A stretch of DNA of 64,000 bases from Flavobacterium saliperosum. GTDB lineage: Bacteria > Bacteroidota > Bacteroidia > Flavobacteriales > Flavobacteriaceae. The position numbers and the translations under genes were made by a program. Positions 54,601 to 62,116 of the stretch are shown here, piece after piece. Within the stretch, counting starts at the first letter, position 1, and every line of letters starts with the position of its first letter. The notes under the pieces were generated by a model. The model was not told the DNA's origin. It worked only from the letters and a program-made list of their open reading frames with translations, and did not search any database. The stretch is from positions 21,698 through 85,697 of the forward strand of contig NZ_FMTY01000007.1 of the NCBI RefSeq assembly GCF_900100625.1. The letters run 5' to 3'.

Positions 54601-55101
54601 CACGCGTTTGAAGTTGTATTCGAACAAGACTTCATTAATGAAATCAATGGAAATGGAATCGCCAACGGCTACTTTCAATGTGTTTTTGTCCAATTCCTTT
54701 CGGGTCACCACTTTTTCGAAAAGTGCATCGGGATAGGTAACGATAATGGCCGGTTTTTTTCGCGAGTTGATGCGGTTGAGTACTTCGGCACGCAACAAAA
54801 CATTGGCATTATCGGTTTCTTCAATCTGATACGGACGACGGTAGGAACCGGGATAAAACAACACATCCTGATCGTTAATCATGTTTTCGAGGTCGTTCAG
54901 ATAATACGCCGCTTCTTCCTTATCCTGAAAAATCAGTAAATATGGAAGTTCGTTTTTACGGAAAAGCGCTTCGATAACAAACGACAACGAAGACCCAATC
55001 AATCCTTTCATTTGGATTTTCGATTCGCGTTTTTGCAATTGTTCCGCAATCTGGGCGACTTTCGCCGATTTATGATAGGTATTTTGGATGTCGGTTTTCA
55101 A
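51655..55101 (-). CDS. mfd: transcription-repair coupling factor
   Basis: 1148 residues. Mfd removes RNA polymerase stalled at DNA lesions and brings UvrA. Order: UvrB-like N-terminus (about 1-330), a polymerase-interacting CarD-like domain (about 470-545; SVGDYVTHIDHGIGKFGGLQ), then a SF2 helicase motor (P-loop GDVGFGKTEVAIRAA near 642, DEEQKFG near 745, ATPIPRTLQFS near 770, and QMRGRVGRSNKKAF near 920) and a C-terminal D7-like part. Length matches E. coli Mfd. Single gene, preceded by a lipoprotein gene on the same strand 28 bases away. Confidence 0.97.
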   Translation of the reverse strand: MKTDIQNTYHKSAKVAQIAEQLQKRESKIQMKGLIGSSLSFVIEALFRKNELPYLLIFQDKEEAAYYLNDLENMINDQDVLFYPGSYRRPYQIEETDNANVLLRAEVLNRINSRKKPAIIVTYPDALFEKVVTRKELDKNTLKVAVGDSISIDFINEVLFEYNFKRVDFVSEPGEFSVRGGIIDVFSFSNDNPYRIEFFGNEVDTIRSFDVETQLSIEKQKKISIIPNVENKFLKENRESFLDYINPQTVLFLQNTDLLLSQLDKLFGKATEAFDKLSKDIQHAAPEAMFLNQQAFVKKALDFTLVELASKHPIFRAEKTFEFHIQPQPSFNKQFDLLLNNLNDNHFNGIKNYLFCSNDGQAKRFHDIFETIMREDYVPNDSLNKMVLDDQIKTIKKPSKSLDEANHENLRKQYKTIVFPLFQGFIDEENQIACYTDHQIFERYHKFNLKNGYSKKQTITLKELNTLSVGDYVTHIDHGIGKFGGLQKIQVEGKTQEAIKLVYADNDIVYVSIHSLHKISKYNGKDGAPPKIYKLGSSAWKTLKQKTKARVKHIAFNLIQLYAKRRLDKGFAFAPDSYLQAELESSFIYEDTPDQMKATQEVKIDMENDRPMDRLVCGDVGFGKTEVAIRAAFKAVDNGKQVAVLVPTTILAFQHYKTFRERLKDMPVNVGYINRFRSAKQKAETLKQLEEGKLDILIGTHQLVNKNVIFKDLGLLIVDEEQKFGVNVKDKLKTIAHNVDTLTLTATPIPRTLQFSLMAARDLSVITTPPPNRYPIETQVVGFNEEVIRDAISYEIERGGQVYFINNRIENIKEIAGMIQRLVPGAKVGVGHGQMDGKKLEELMLAFMDGEFDVLVATTIIESGLDVPNANTIFINNANNFGLSDLHQMRGRVGRSNKKAFCYFICPPYSAMTEEARKRIQALEQFSELGSGFNIAMKDLEIRGAGDLLGGEQSGFINDIGFDTYQKIMNEAIEELKENEFKELYPEENDIETKEYVKDIQIDTDFELLFPDEYINNISERLNLYNELSTIKTEEALQNYEQNLIDRFGPLPRQAIALLNSIRIKWKATHIGIEKLVLKQGKMVGYFVSDQQSNFYQSAKFMKVVQFVQQNGNICKMKEKETKNGLRLLLTFENVKSIKRALELIEMI

Positions 55102-55129
55102 GATATCTTATTACTGCTGCTACTGTGAT

Positions 55130-55726
55130 TTATTCCTTAATTTGTGGTGCTTCCTGAAGTTCACGTCGGGCATGACGCGTGGTGTCGAGTGCCTGAAGCA
55201 TGATCGCTTCGCCTTCCTCTTTCGGGATTTCGCTTTTTACGATAATCTCATTCATCTGATTCTGTATGGAGATGACTTCCGTGGAAATATCCTGAATAAT
55301 CGTGATGACTTTTTTGGTGGGGATGTATTCCAGTGAAATAAAGGTGTCCAACGATTTCAGTTTGGTGTTCAATGTCGAAATACGGCTTTTTACAGCTGGT
55401 TTGTCGAACATTTTCGGAATACCAACGCTTAACGAATCGGCTTTAGCGCTTAGGTTCTTGGCTTTCAGACGGAAGGCGGTCAGAGAACTTTTCGGTTTTT
55501 GCTGGAGTTCCTGATTAAAAACACGCCATCTTTGCCAGCTGCTGATGTTGGCCTGTACTTTTGGTGCTACTGGCGGAATGTTGAACTTCCAGTTTTGATT
55601 GATGATGGCAAATACCGAATCGTTATGTTTGGCTGCTTTGCCACTGTCGGCCATTCGTTCGTCCTTGTCGTTGCAGGAAAAAAGCACAAGTGATAGTAAA
55701 AGTAACAGCGAAGACTTGATGTTCAT
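55130..55726 (-). CDS. hypothetical lipoprotein, coiled-coil rich
   Basis: 198 residues; signal with lipobox (SLVLFSC, Cys18). The mature sequence is helical and rich in Lys, Ser and Gln, likely coiled coil (SLTAFRLKAKNLSAKADSLS; RISTLNTKLKSLDTFISLEY). No named family. It is the gene upstream of mfd and probably read with it. Confidence 0.78.
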   Translation of the reverse strand: MNIKSSLLLLLSLVLFSCNDKDERMADSGKAAKHNDSVFAIINQNWKFNIPPVAPKVQANISSWQRWRVFNQELQQKPKSSLTAFRLKAKNLSAKADSLSVGIPKMFDKPAVKSRISTLNTKLKSLDTFISLEYIPTKKVITIIQDISTEVISIQNQMNEIIVKSEIPKEEGEAIMLQALDTTRHARRELQEAPQIKE

Positions 55727-55743
55727 AGTTCGAGTTTAGAAAG

Positions 55744-55751
55744 CAAATTTA
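55744..55751 (-). promoter_or_regulatory. TAnnTTTG -7 promoter element (TAAATTTG)
   Basis: Perfect minus-strand match 17 bases before the lipoprotein ATG; likely promoter of lipoprotein-mfd. Confidence 0.6.
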
Positions 55752-55864
55752 CAAATGTTATTGTAAACTCCTTTTTTTGATAGGATTATGTTAACTAAAA
55801 ATCTGTTTTTTGTGAATTGTGAATTTTCGGAATGAAAAGCGATTCGTAATTTTTGTCAAAAGAG

Positions 55865-55872
55865 TATCTTTG
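55865..55872 (+). promoter_or_regulatory. TAnnTTTG -7 promoter element (TATCTTTG)
   Basis: Perfect match 20 bases before the ATG at 55893. Confidence 0.65.
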
Positions 55873-55892
55873 TAAGTAACAAACGAACACAA

Positions 55893-56837
55893 ATGAGCAC
55901 GAAAATCTTAATCATTGGCGCTTGCGGACAGATTGGTACCGAACTGACAGCCAAGCTGCGAGCCACTTACGGAGTGGATAATGTTGTCGCATCCGATATC
56001 CGAAAACTGGAAAATGACGTGGTAAAAAACGGAATTTTCGAAGTGGTTAACGCTTTAGATTACAATCAGATAGAACATCTTATTGAGAAATATCAAATCA
56101 CCGATGTGTATCTGATGGCGGCTTTGCTTTCGGCTACAGCAGAAAAGAACCCTGCTTTTGCCTGGGATCTGAACATGAATTCGTTGTTTCACGTGCTTAA
56201 TTTGGCGAAAGCCGGTAAAATTCAAAAGATTTTCTGGCCTTCCAGTATCGCGGTTTTCGGACCTACAACACCAAGAAACAACACACCTCAATACACTGTT
56301 ATGGAACCTTCGACAGTATACGGCATTTCGAAACAGTCCGGAGAACGTTGGTGTGAGTATTATAACAAACAATATGGCGTGGATGTGCGAAGCATCCGTT
56401 ATCCCGGATTGATTTCCTGGACGTCGCCTCCCGGTGGCGGTACTACGGATTATGCCGTGGATATCTACTACAAAGCGTTGGAAGATAAAAAATTCACCTG
56501 CTTCCTTTCGGAAAATACCGGTTTACCGATGATGTATATGGACGATGCCATTAAAGCGACCATCAGTATCATGCAGGCCCCGGCGGAAAAGATCAAAATC
56601 CGTTCTTCGTACAATTTGTCGGCGGTGAGTTTTACGCCGAAAGAGATTGCGGAATCGATTAAGAAACACATTCCGGAATTTACCATTGATTATGCGCCCG
56701 ATTTCCGTCAGGCGATTGCCGACAGCTGGCCGGCAAGTATAGATGATTCATATGCAAGAACCGATTGGGGCTGGCAGCACGATTTCGATATGGAACGAAT
56801 GACTTCGGTAATGCTGGAGAATTTAGCCAAAAAATAA
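55893..56837 (+). CDS. L-threonine 3-dehydrogenase, short-chain (epimerase-like) type
   Basis: 314 residues of the extended SDR family. The cofactor loop is IIGACGQIGTELTAKLRA (about 7-24), catalytic Tyr143 and Lys147 are in STVYGISKQSGERW, and the threonine-specific segment is PGLISWTSPPGGGTTDYAVD (about 174-193). This matches the zinc-independent threonine dehydrogenase described in Flavobacterium frigidimaris (312 residues), not the medium-chain Zn enzyme. Product is 2-amino-3-oxobutanoate, which splits to glycine and acetyl-CoA. No kbl gene is in the window. Terminator follows. Confidence 0.88.
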   Translation: MSTKILIIGACGQIGTELTAKLRATYGVDNVVASDIRKLENDVVKNGIFEVVNALDYNQIEHLIEKYQITDVYLMAALLSATAEKNPAFAWDLNMNSLFHVLNLAKAGKIQKIFWPSSIAVFGPTTPRNNTPQYTVMEPSTVYGISKQSGERWCEYYNKQYGVDVRSIRYPGLISWTSPPGGGTTDYAVDIYYKALEDKKFTCFLSENTGLPMMYMDDAIKATISIMQAPAEKIKIRSSYNLSAVSFTPKEIAESIKKHIPEFTIDYAPDFRQAIADSWPASIDDSYARTDWGWQHDFDMERMTSVMLENLAKK

Positions 56838-56851
56838 GAAATGAAAATAAA

Positions 56852-56880
56852 AGAAACGCTACCTGTTCGGGTAGCGTTTC
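56852..56880. terminator. terminator after threonine dehydrogenase
   Basis: GAAACGCTACC and GGGTAGCGTTTC around TGTTC; convergent genes on both sides. Confidence 0.75.
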
Positions 56881-56902
56881 TGCATTAAAAACCAAACACA
56901 AA

Positions 56903-57487
56903 TTATTGCACAATCGGAGCTCTCAACGACTCCAAAACCGCAACAACCTCATTAATTATTCCTGTATCGGTAACTCCGTTCAAACCGGCAGCGGCACCCA
57001 CATAGCCGATGAATTTATCATAATTGGCATCGGTAGCGGTAGTTCCCATTCTTGGATTGGTATCCGGGTTGTGCGCATCCACCATGTTTAAGCCCGTGTA
57101 GGTATTGGTGGCACCTCCTCCGGTATTGGCCGAAAAGAAATCGGTTAAGTTGTCGCTCAGTACGGCTACATTGGTGGCGTTGCCGCTGGATACTTCGGCT
57201 ACAATCGGTGCAAAATGAGCACCCAGATTACCTTCCGAACCAGCTACGATATCAGCTACAATTAATGTAATGGTACTGTCTACCACCGAACGGTAACTCA
57301 AACGCCCTTGTTCGATCATCTGACCCGGATTGTTCGGATCGGCCACCATGGTGGTCCCGCCCAGTTTCTGGTATAAGGTTCTTTCTGCGGGTGTCATTGC
57401 AGTGTCATCGTCATCATTACACGATGTGAAGCATACGGCTGTTCCGGTGAACAGTACTAAAAGCGCGATTTTTGATAGCTTTTTCAT
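56903..57487 (-). CDS. lipoprotein with truncated-hemoglobin-like domain
   Basis: 194 residues. The signal ends in CFTSC (Cys23) and NDDDD, a lipoprotein. The rest is group 1 truncated-globin-like: YQKLGGTTMV at about 39-48 mirrors the globin YxxLGG start. NTYTGLNMVDAHNPDTNPRM at about 129-148 holds a candidate proximal His (His140) in the YTG..M..AH pattern, followed by a long helix DANYDKFIGYVGAAAGL. Loops are longer than in cytoplasmic globins. So it may be an outer-membrane or periplasmic heme protein. It heads a group with a membrane-anchored HMA-like protein and an NTF2-like protein on the same strand. Confidence 0.75.
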   Translation of the reverse strand: MKKLSKIALLVLFTGTAVCFTSCNDDDDTAMTPAERTLYQKLGGTTMVADPNNPGQMIEQGRLSYRSVVDSTITLIVADIVAGSEGNLGAHFAPIVAEVSSGNATNVAVLSDNLTDFFSANTGGGATNTYTGLNMVDAHNPDTNPRMGTTATDANYDKFIGYVGAAAGLNGVTDTGIINEVVAVLESLRAPIVQ

Positions 57488-57505
57488 AAGAATAGTATTT
57501 ATAGA

Positions 57506-57943
57506 TTAATTAAAAATTCGTTGGATTCCTCTTGAGAATTTGAAGCTGAAGCTGTTGGTGTTCATTGCCGGGCAGACTTTTTTCGATGCGGTTTCATTGG
57601 AGATCGTAAAGCGTTCGGCCTTGTAATTTCCTTTGGCCATCAAAAGATGGTACACTCTTTCGGAGTCGGTAATGCGGTTGTCGTGGAAGTAGACCAATAC
57701 GCCGGTTTCTTTGTTCAGTCGGTCGTTTTTAACCCCCGGAATCGATTTTAAATGGCGGTGAATTTCTTTCGCCTTGAGCGAGTCGATTGGTTCTTTAAAG
57801 TCGATGCGGCTGATTTGCAGTGTGGCATTGTCAATCTGTATCGGTTTTGCGGTAGCGATATGTACCACCAATACGATAAAAAGCAGCGCGATGGTTCCTA
57901 GGATACTGCCTGCTATCCATTTTACGGTTTTATTGATTTTCAT
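57506..57943 (-). CDS. membrane-anchored protein with HMA-like fold, no CxxC
   Basis: 145 residues. One N-terminal membrane helix (about 9-30) leads to a domain with the pattern of heavy-metal-associated ferredoxin folds (KSIPGVKNDRLNKETGVLVY, then VYHLLMAKGNYKAERF), but the CxxC metal loop is missing; Cys124 (KKVCPAMNTNSF) is the only cysteine. It lies 18 bases upstream of the globin-like gene on the same strand, so the pair is likely co-transcribed. Function unknown. Confidence 0.75.
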   Translation of the reverse strand: MKINKTVKWIAGSILGTIALLFIVLVVHIATAKPIQIDNATLQISRIDFKEPIDSLKAKEIHRHLKSIPGVKNDRLNKETGVLVYFHDNRITDSERVYHLLMAKGNYKAERFTISNETASKKVCPAMNTNSFSFKFSRGIQRIFN

Positions 57944-58028
57944 ACCTGTTGTCTTTTTGTGTTCGTTTGGTTATCTACGAGAAAAAAGCCCAGTTGGTTT
58001 TACAGGATTGAAAAAAAAATATAGAAAT

Positions 58029-58058
58029 AAAAAAACCTGCTCGGTAGAACAGGTTTTC
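58029..58058 (-). terminator. terminator of the NTF2-like gene
   Basis: On the minus strand, ACCTGTTCTACCGAGCAGGT-type stem followed by a T-run. Confidence 0.7.
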
Positions 58059-58064
58059 GGAGGA

Positions 58065-58568
58065 TTACTTTTTGAGTTGCTGAATCAGGGCATCTTCGAT
58101 AGGTGCTTTAATCTTAACGACCTCATTAATGTTATCGTTCGGTACGGTGGCTGAGAGTACGTAATGTTTGATCTTCCATACGCCTTTTTCCTTCACCATT
58201 ACGCCGGAGCCCTGACAGATTTTCATCCACGTATCCAGTAATTCATTAAACCAGGCTGTTTTGCCGGAGGCATCGAAATAGATATTGCGGTTTAAGGGTT
58301 TGAAATTCCACGCAGCGCCTTTATCGAAATACGGTTTGGCAAAGTCCTGAAACTGTTTTTTGTTCCAGTTTTCTGTGGCGTCGGTGCCGATGAAGATCGA
58401 TTCGTTCGACATGGCGCCGAAATAGTTGTTGAAATTGCCTTCCGCCGCGGCTTTGTGCCAATTGTCCAGTACCGTGGTGATGGCTTGTTTGTCGGACTGG
58501 TGTTTTTGTGCCGAGATTTTACCGGAAATCAGCGTTAGGGTGGCAAGCAGTAAAAATAGTTTTTTCAT
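58065..58568 (-). CDS. exported NTF2-like (SnoaL-fold) protein
   Basis: 167 residues with a signal peptide (about 1-20, ending KISAQ). The mature part is a nuclear-transport-factor-2-like cone: AITTVLDNWHKAAAEGNF near 29-46, then MSNESIFIGTDATENWNKKQ and FDASGKTAWFNELLDTWMKI. Such proteins bind small ligands or act as isomerases or dehydratases; the function is unknown. A separate promoter is not obvious. Upstream sequence (towards 58600) is a REP-like repeat. Confidence 0.85.
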   Translation of the reverse strand: MKKLFLLLATLTLISGKISAQKHQSDKQAITTVLDNWHKAAAEGNFNNYFGAMSNESIFIGTDATENWNKKQFQDFAKPYFDKGAAWNFKPLNRNIYFDASGKTAWFNELLDTWMKICQGSGVMVKEKGVWKIKHYVLSATVPNDNINEVVKIKAPIEDALIQQLKK

Positions 58569-58607
58569 GAGGTTTAATTTTATAGCAATTTACGCAAAGT
58601 TTTTCAT

Positions 58608-58647
58608 TTCCCCTCCTTTGGAGGGGTGCCCGTAGGGTGGGGTGGTT
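58608..58647 (-). repeat. REP-like repeat R1, reverse orientation
   Basis: Contains the palindrome CCCTCCTTTGGAGGG with GTGCCCGTAGGGTGGGGTGG. The same 39-base unit occurs, mostly in the other orientation, at 59334 (R2), 62212 (R3) and 62500 (R4). R1 and R2 are inverted and bracket the broken DUF559 gene. REP-like units of this kind are common in Flavobacterium and may depend on a transposase elsewhere in the genome. Confidence 0.75.
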
Positions 58648-58840
58648 TTTTCGGATACAACATTGAAATTCCGATTAACAGCAAATGTTTTCAGAGACTC
58701 CCAAAGGTTTTAAAGCCAACTAAACAGCCCTGATGGTAGCGGTATCCTTTTGTGGATTTCGTTTTTTACGAGAGGAGCAAAAGATTTAGCGTACAGCAGG
58801 AATAAGGAATCCAAATTAGCCCAAGCCATTCGCTTTGAAA

Positions 58841-59265
58841 CTATTTTTTCACCCCAAATGAATCGATAATAAATTGTTCCAAATCCTTCATAACGTTGTC
58901 GGTATCATGAAGTATTTTGTGATTGGAGGTTTTGAAGAGTTTTAGTCCTAATGAAATCAGAAAGACTTCACGTTTTTCATCGTATTCTTCCTTAGTGTTG
59001 TGACTTTCCCCGTCAATTTCAATGATTAGCCCCAAAGCTTTCACGTAAAAATCGACTATATAGCTTCCGATGATGCGCTGCCGATCGAAATCAATGTTCC
59101 AAAAGGTTTTGTTTCGTACCTGTCTCCAAAAGACGACTTCAGGAAAATGGCCTGCTTTTCTGAGGCTTTTGCTCTGTGAACCAGAGCCGGGTTATAGGGA
59201 AGGTCTGTTACGAAATTCCTTTTTATGGGGATTCCGTTAATTTGGGTTAGTATTGGCGGATTCAT
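58841..59265 (-). pseudogene. DUF559 (Vsr/MTS-type endonuclease domain) gene with one frameshift
   Basis: The 5' part (from ATG 59265) reads MNPPILTQINGIPIKRNFVT, DLPYNPALVHRAKA, then the frame slips. In the next frame the family reads on, with RKAGHFPEVVFWRQVRNKTF, DFDRQRIIGSYIVDFYVKAL and GLIIEIDGESHNTKEEYDEK, and a stop at 58841. One missing base near 59158-59164 restores a typical DUF559 protein of about 140 residues with the PD-(D/E)xK-like core (D..D....EID). If the sequence is right the gene is dead; a sequencing error is the alternative. It is bracketed by inverted REP copies R1 and R2. Confidence 0.8.
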
Positions 59266-59333
59266 TTTGTATGGCTTGTATGTTATTGTTGTGTTTAATG
59301 AAATTATTTTATGGGGTAATTTCATTATGGGTA

Positions 59334-59372
59334 AACCACCCCGCCCTGCGGGCACCCCTCCAAAGGAGGGGA
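59334..59372 (+). repeat. REP-like repeat R2
   Basis: Starts AACCACCCCGCCC and ends with the CCCTCCAAAGGAGGG palindrome. It matches the reverse complement of R1 at nearly every base and lies just upstream of the DUF559 start and next to the aldehyde dehydrogenase stop. Confidence 0.75.
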
Positions 59373-59374
59373 AT

Positions 59375-60664
59375 TTAAGACCGATTAATTACTACCGTTT
59401 TTATATTGACAAATTCCTTGATGCCTTCTTCGGATAATTCCCTTCCGTAACCGGATTTTTTAATGCCTCCAAACGGTAATCGCGGATCGGATTTGACCAT
59501 TTCGTTGATGAATACGGCGCCCTCGTGGAATTCGTTGATGCGGTTTCTGATGTAATTAATATCTTCGGTGAAGATGGAAACCCCCAAACCGAATTCGGAC
59601 TGGTTGCTGATTGCGATGGCTTCGTTTAAGCTGTCGAACGCCAATAATGCAGCGACGGGTCCGAAAGTTTCTTCTTTGAAAACCGGCATTTCGGGTGTGA
59701 CATCAACCAATAGTGTGGGTTCGTAGAAAGCGTCTTTCCGTTTTCCGCCCAAAATAACTTTGGCGCCCATGGCGATGGATTGGTTGACTTGTTTTTCCAG
59801 CTCTACGGCTAAGTCAAGACGGGCGAGGGGTCCGATTTGCGTTTCGGTGTTCATCGGGTCGCCGACTTTGAGTTGGCTTACGGCCAGTTTGTATTTTTCG
59901 GTGAAGGTGGCGAAAACGGTTTTCTGAATCAGGAAGCGTTTGGCGGCAATACAGCTCTGTCCGGCATTCTGCATGCGGGCGTTTACGGCTATAGCCACCG
60001 CTTTGTCCAGATTGGCGTCTTCGCAAACGATAAAGGCGTTGCTGCCCCCGAGTTCCAATAAGGATTTTTTCAGGTATTTTCCCGCCTGAGCGGCTACGGC
60101 ACTTCCGGCGGCTTCACTTCCGGTTAGGGAAACGGCTTTGATTTCGGGGTGGGCGATGACTTCCGCGACTTTATCACTTGGAAGATGCAGGTTTTGATAT
60201 ACACCAATGGGGAAATCGCTTTCCATAAACAGGGCTTCGATGCTTTCGGCAGATTGGGGTACGTTGCTCGCGTGTTTGACCATCACGACATTTCCGGCAA
60301 GGATGGACGGAATCGCGAAACGAAACACCTGCCAGAACGGGAAGTTCCATGGCATGACGCCCAAGAGGACGCCCAAGGGTTCGTAGGTTACGAAACTTTC
60401 CTGCGCTTCGGTTTTGATGTGTTTGGTTTGCAGTAGGGCAGCAGCGTTCTCGCTATAATACTCGCAGAGTACGCCGCATTTGTCGACTTCGGCAAGGGAT
60501 TGCGTGATGGGTTTGCCCATTTCCTGTGTGATAAGTGTCGCATAATGGAGCCGGTTTTCGTGGAGTACCTTTTTGAGGTTGTCTACCAGACCGATGCGCT
60601 CTTGGAGCGGCATGGCTTTCCAGTACCCGAAGGCTTCCTGTGCCGTGTTTATTTTTGTTTGCAT
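59375..60664 (-). CDS. NAD(P)-dependent succinate-semialdehyde dehydrogenase-like aldehyde dehydrogenase
   Basis: 429 residues from the ATG at 60664; the longer frame to 60844 adds unconserved residues. It lacks the first 20-25 residues of longer relatives but starts at the usual helix ([20 protein letters not shown]). The catalytic Glu lies in [10 protein letters not shown] and the Cys in [14 protein letters not shown]; the cofactor-binding segment [12 protein letters not shown] also fits. It oxidises an aldehyde to an acid, perhaps succinate semialdehyde. Minus-strand TAACTTTA near 60684 may be its promoter. Its stop is 3 bases from R2. Confidence 0.88.
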   Translation of the reverse strand: MQTKINTAQEAFGYWKAMPLQERIGLVDNLKKVLHENRLHYATLITQEMGKPITQSLAEVDKCGVLCEYYSENAAALLQTKHIKTEAQESFVTYEPLGVLLGVMPWNFPFWQVFRFAIPSILAGNVVMVKHASNVPQSAESIEALFMESDFPIGVYQNLHLPSDKVAEVIAHPEIKAVSLTGSEAAGSAVAAQAGKYLKKSLLELGGSNAFIVCEDANLDKAVAIAVNARMQNAGQSCIAAKRFLIQKTVFATFTEKYKLAVSQLKVGDPMNTETQIGPLARLDLAVELEKQVNQSIAMGAKVILGGKRKDAFYEPTLLVDVTPEMPVFKEETFGPVAALLAFDSLNEAIAISNQSEFGLGVSIFTEDINYIRNRINEFHEGAVFINEMVKSDPRLPFGGIKKSGYGRELSEEGIKEFVNIKTVVINRS

Positions 60665-60982
60665 GACAATACCGTTGTGAAAGGTAAAGTTACGGTTTTT
60701 GTCTGAAACCTGTTTTGGTTTTTGCTTGCTCGGGGCTTTCTCGGGTTGTACTCGAACTATCCTCGGAGTATCCACGGCTTTAAGTCGGAGTAGTAGGGAT
60801 TTGGAATTTGGGAGGGATGAGGTATGGTATGTATGGAATAACAATGATGTTACTTTGGTGTTGCCATGACACTAGGAAGGTTGATATGAAAGTTGTTTTT
60901 GAAGTATGATTGAAATTTTGACTTTGAATAATGATACTTATTGTCGGTTGACCTAAGCATACAATATGTATAGTTTTACTCA
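60665..60982. other. gap with degenerate CTCGG repeats and a 13-bp palindrome
   Basis: No gene is supported. Between 60726 and 60790 there are irregular CTCGG/CTCGA repeats that resemble arrays seen in other flavobacteria. Base composition falls sharply towards AT on the right, where the accessory genes start. A TAACTTTA minus-strand -7 element (near 60684) probably serves the aldehyde dehydrogenase. Confidence 0.5.
60959..60971 (+). promoter_or_regulatory. ATACA-ATA-TGTAT palindrome 12 bases before an XRE gene
   Basis: A perfect 5-3-5 inverted repeat directly upstream of the HTH gene start. XRE-type regulators in two-gene modules often bind such a site and repress themselves. TTGACCT lies 5 bases before it (60948-60954), and the same word, spaced 3 bases from TACAAT, recurs in the direct repeats at 62117. 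Confidence 0.4.
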
Positions 60983-61249
60983 ATGACAAATAAGTTTTTA
61001 CTTAAAGAATTTGGGGACAGAATTAAGCAATTAAGGCTTGAAAAAGGGATTAGTCAGGAAAAATTATCTTTTTTGACTGGTTTTCACAGAACTTATATCG
61101 GTATGATTGAAAGAGGAGAGAGAAATATTTCCCTTACTAATATGGCAATCTTTGCTAAAATTTTTGAAGTTAATCTTTCTGAGCTTTTGGATTTCGAATC
61201 AATTAACCCAAATCATAGTTTTAGTGATTATGAATTAAAATCAGAATAA
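60983..61249 (+). CDS. XRE-family HTH regulator (C-protein-like)
   Basis: 88 residues, nearly all HTH_XRE: FGDRIKQLRLEKGISQEKLS then FLTGFHRTYIGMIERGERNI (about 10-50), with the usual SQEKL and YIGMIERGERN turns. The length and the downstream nuclease-like gene, 2 bases after the stop, match controller proteins of type II restriction-modification or small regulatory pairs. A palindrome is 12 bases upstream. A+T content is well above the neighbours, suggesting transfer. Confidence 0.8.
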   Translation: MTNKFLLKEFGDRIKQLRLEKGISQEKLSFLTGFHRTYIGMIERGERNISLTNMAIFAKIFEVNLSELLDFESINPNHSFSDYELKSE

Positions 61250-61251
61250 TA

Positions 61252-61722
61252 ATGTCAAGAAAGCACTCATTTGTATTGACATTATCTAATAATGTTACTG
61301 AAAAAGAAGGCGTAAATTATCTAATAGAAAATTTCACAGGTTTTTTCAAGATAGATTTAGCAACAAAAAAGGAATTGCTCGATTTGTTGAAAATCGAACA
61401 TAGATTTTTGCAAGCTTTTGATTTAATTTATGTGCCTTCAATGGTAGGCAGAAATATCGATACTGATTTTGTTCAAACCTATTTGGAAGATATACTTTTA
61501 ATTGAGTTGAAAACGACTAAAAAATATTTACCGGATAATCCTAAGGGTTTCTTTTTTGGCGCAACTGAAAATGAATTTAATTTTGGAAAAATTTTAGGAG
61601 ACAGATTTAGATTTTGTTTTGTAAGCTTAAATGAAAAAGGCTCGTCTTATGCTTTCTTAACGATTGATGAGTTAGAACTAAAAATTAAAAATAGAAGAAT
61701 TCAATATCAGATTAATCTATAA
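61252..61722 (+). CDS. putative PD-(D/E)xK nuclease paired with the XRE gene
   Basis: 156 residues; no named family recognised for certain. A nuclease-like core is suggested by Asp57 (AFDLIYV) and Glu85-Leu-Lys87 (EDILLIELKTTKKYL) followed by PKGFFFGATENEFN and GDRFRFCFVSLN, the strand order of type II restriction enzymes with an ELK motif. No methyltransferase gene is in the window, so either the enzyme is inactive, modified elsewhere or the system is not classic restriction. AT-rich like its HTH partner. It meets the opposite-strand gene at 61712 with an 11-base overlap of their 3' ends. Confidence 0.55.
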   Translation: MSRKHSFVLTLSNNVTEKEGVNYLIENFTGFFKIDLATKKELLDLLKIEHRFLQAFDLIYVPSMVGRNIDTDFVQTYLEDILLIELKTTKKYLPDNPKGFFFGATENEFNFGKILGDRFRFCFVSLNEKGSSYAFLTIDELELKIKNRRIQYQINL

Positions 61723-61948
61723 TTTCTTCTATCATAAATGATGAATGTTCGAGTTCATTGAGTATCTCCTCTTTTGAGTATTTATATTTTTTTATAAATT
61801 CAATTTTTTCATTTATATCAAAGTAATAATAAAAATCACCTTTTTTATAGATTAACCATGTTGAGGTTAGCATTCCTTTTCTCTTAGTTAATTGAAATCC
61901 TTTGTTTGGATAATTTTCTAATTCATCAATAATTTCATTAATTTTCAT
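61712..61948 (-). CDS. hypothetical protein, 78 aa
   Basis: No family recognised. It is acidic and basic in blocks (KFQ..., KKYKYSKEEILNELEHSSFM) and AT-rich. Its reading frame continues upstream, through a TAG at 61991-61993, into a broken HTH gene on the same strand, so it may be the 3' part or a reused start of a once larger gene, or an independent small gene. Confidence that it is expressed is moderate. Confidence 0.5.
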   Translation of the reverse strand: MKINEIIDELENYPNKGFQLTKRKGMLTSTWLIYKKGDFYYYFDINEKIEFIKKYKYSKEEILNELEHSSFMIEEIID

Positions 61949-61990
61949 GATTTTTAATTTTGTATTAATACTTTTTTCTATATCGGAGAT

Positions 61991-62095
61991 CTAGTTTCTG
62001 TCTACATTGGAAACATTGGCTAAATACTCAATGGAGAAGCCTTTTTCTTCCCTTAGCTGTTTCACTTTTAAACCAAATTTTTCCTGAATATTCAT
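61991..62095 (-). pseudogene. truncated XRE HTH gene, in-frame stop in the recognition turn
   Basis: From ATG 62095 it reads MNIQEKFGLKVKQLREEKGF then SIEYLANVSNVDRN and stops at TAG. In related proteins the continuation is DRTYISDIEKGERN; here after the TAG the same frame gives ISDIEKS, so a Tyr codon seems to have become TAG. The rest of the frame runs into the 78-residue gene. Two copies of GCCTACAATTGACCT lie about 20-50 bases upstream. Confidence 0.7.
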
Positions 62096-62116
62096 AGTTT
62101 TTAAAATTATGTTTAC

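Noticed and set aside
60665..60844. Extra 60 N-terminal residues of the aldehyde dehydrogenase
   Set aside because: The sequence is not family-like and would place the -7 element inside the coding region.
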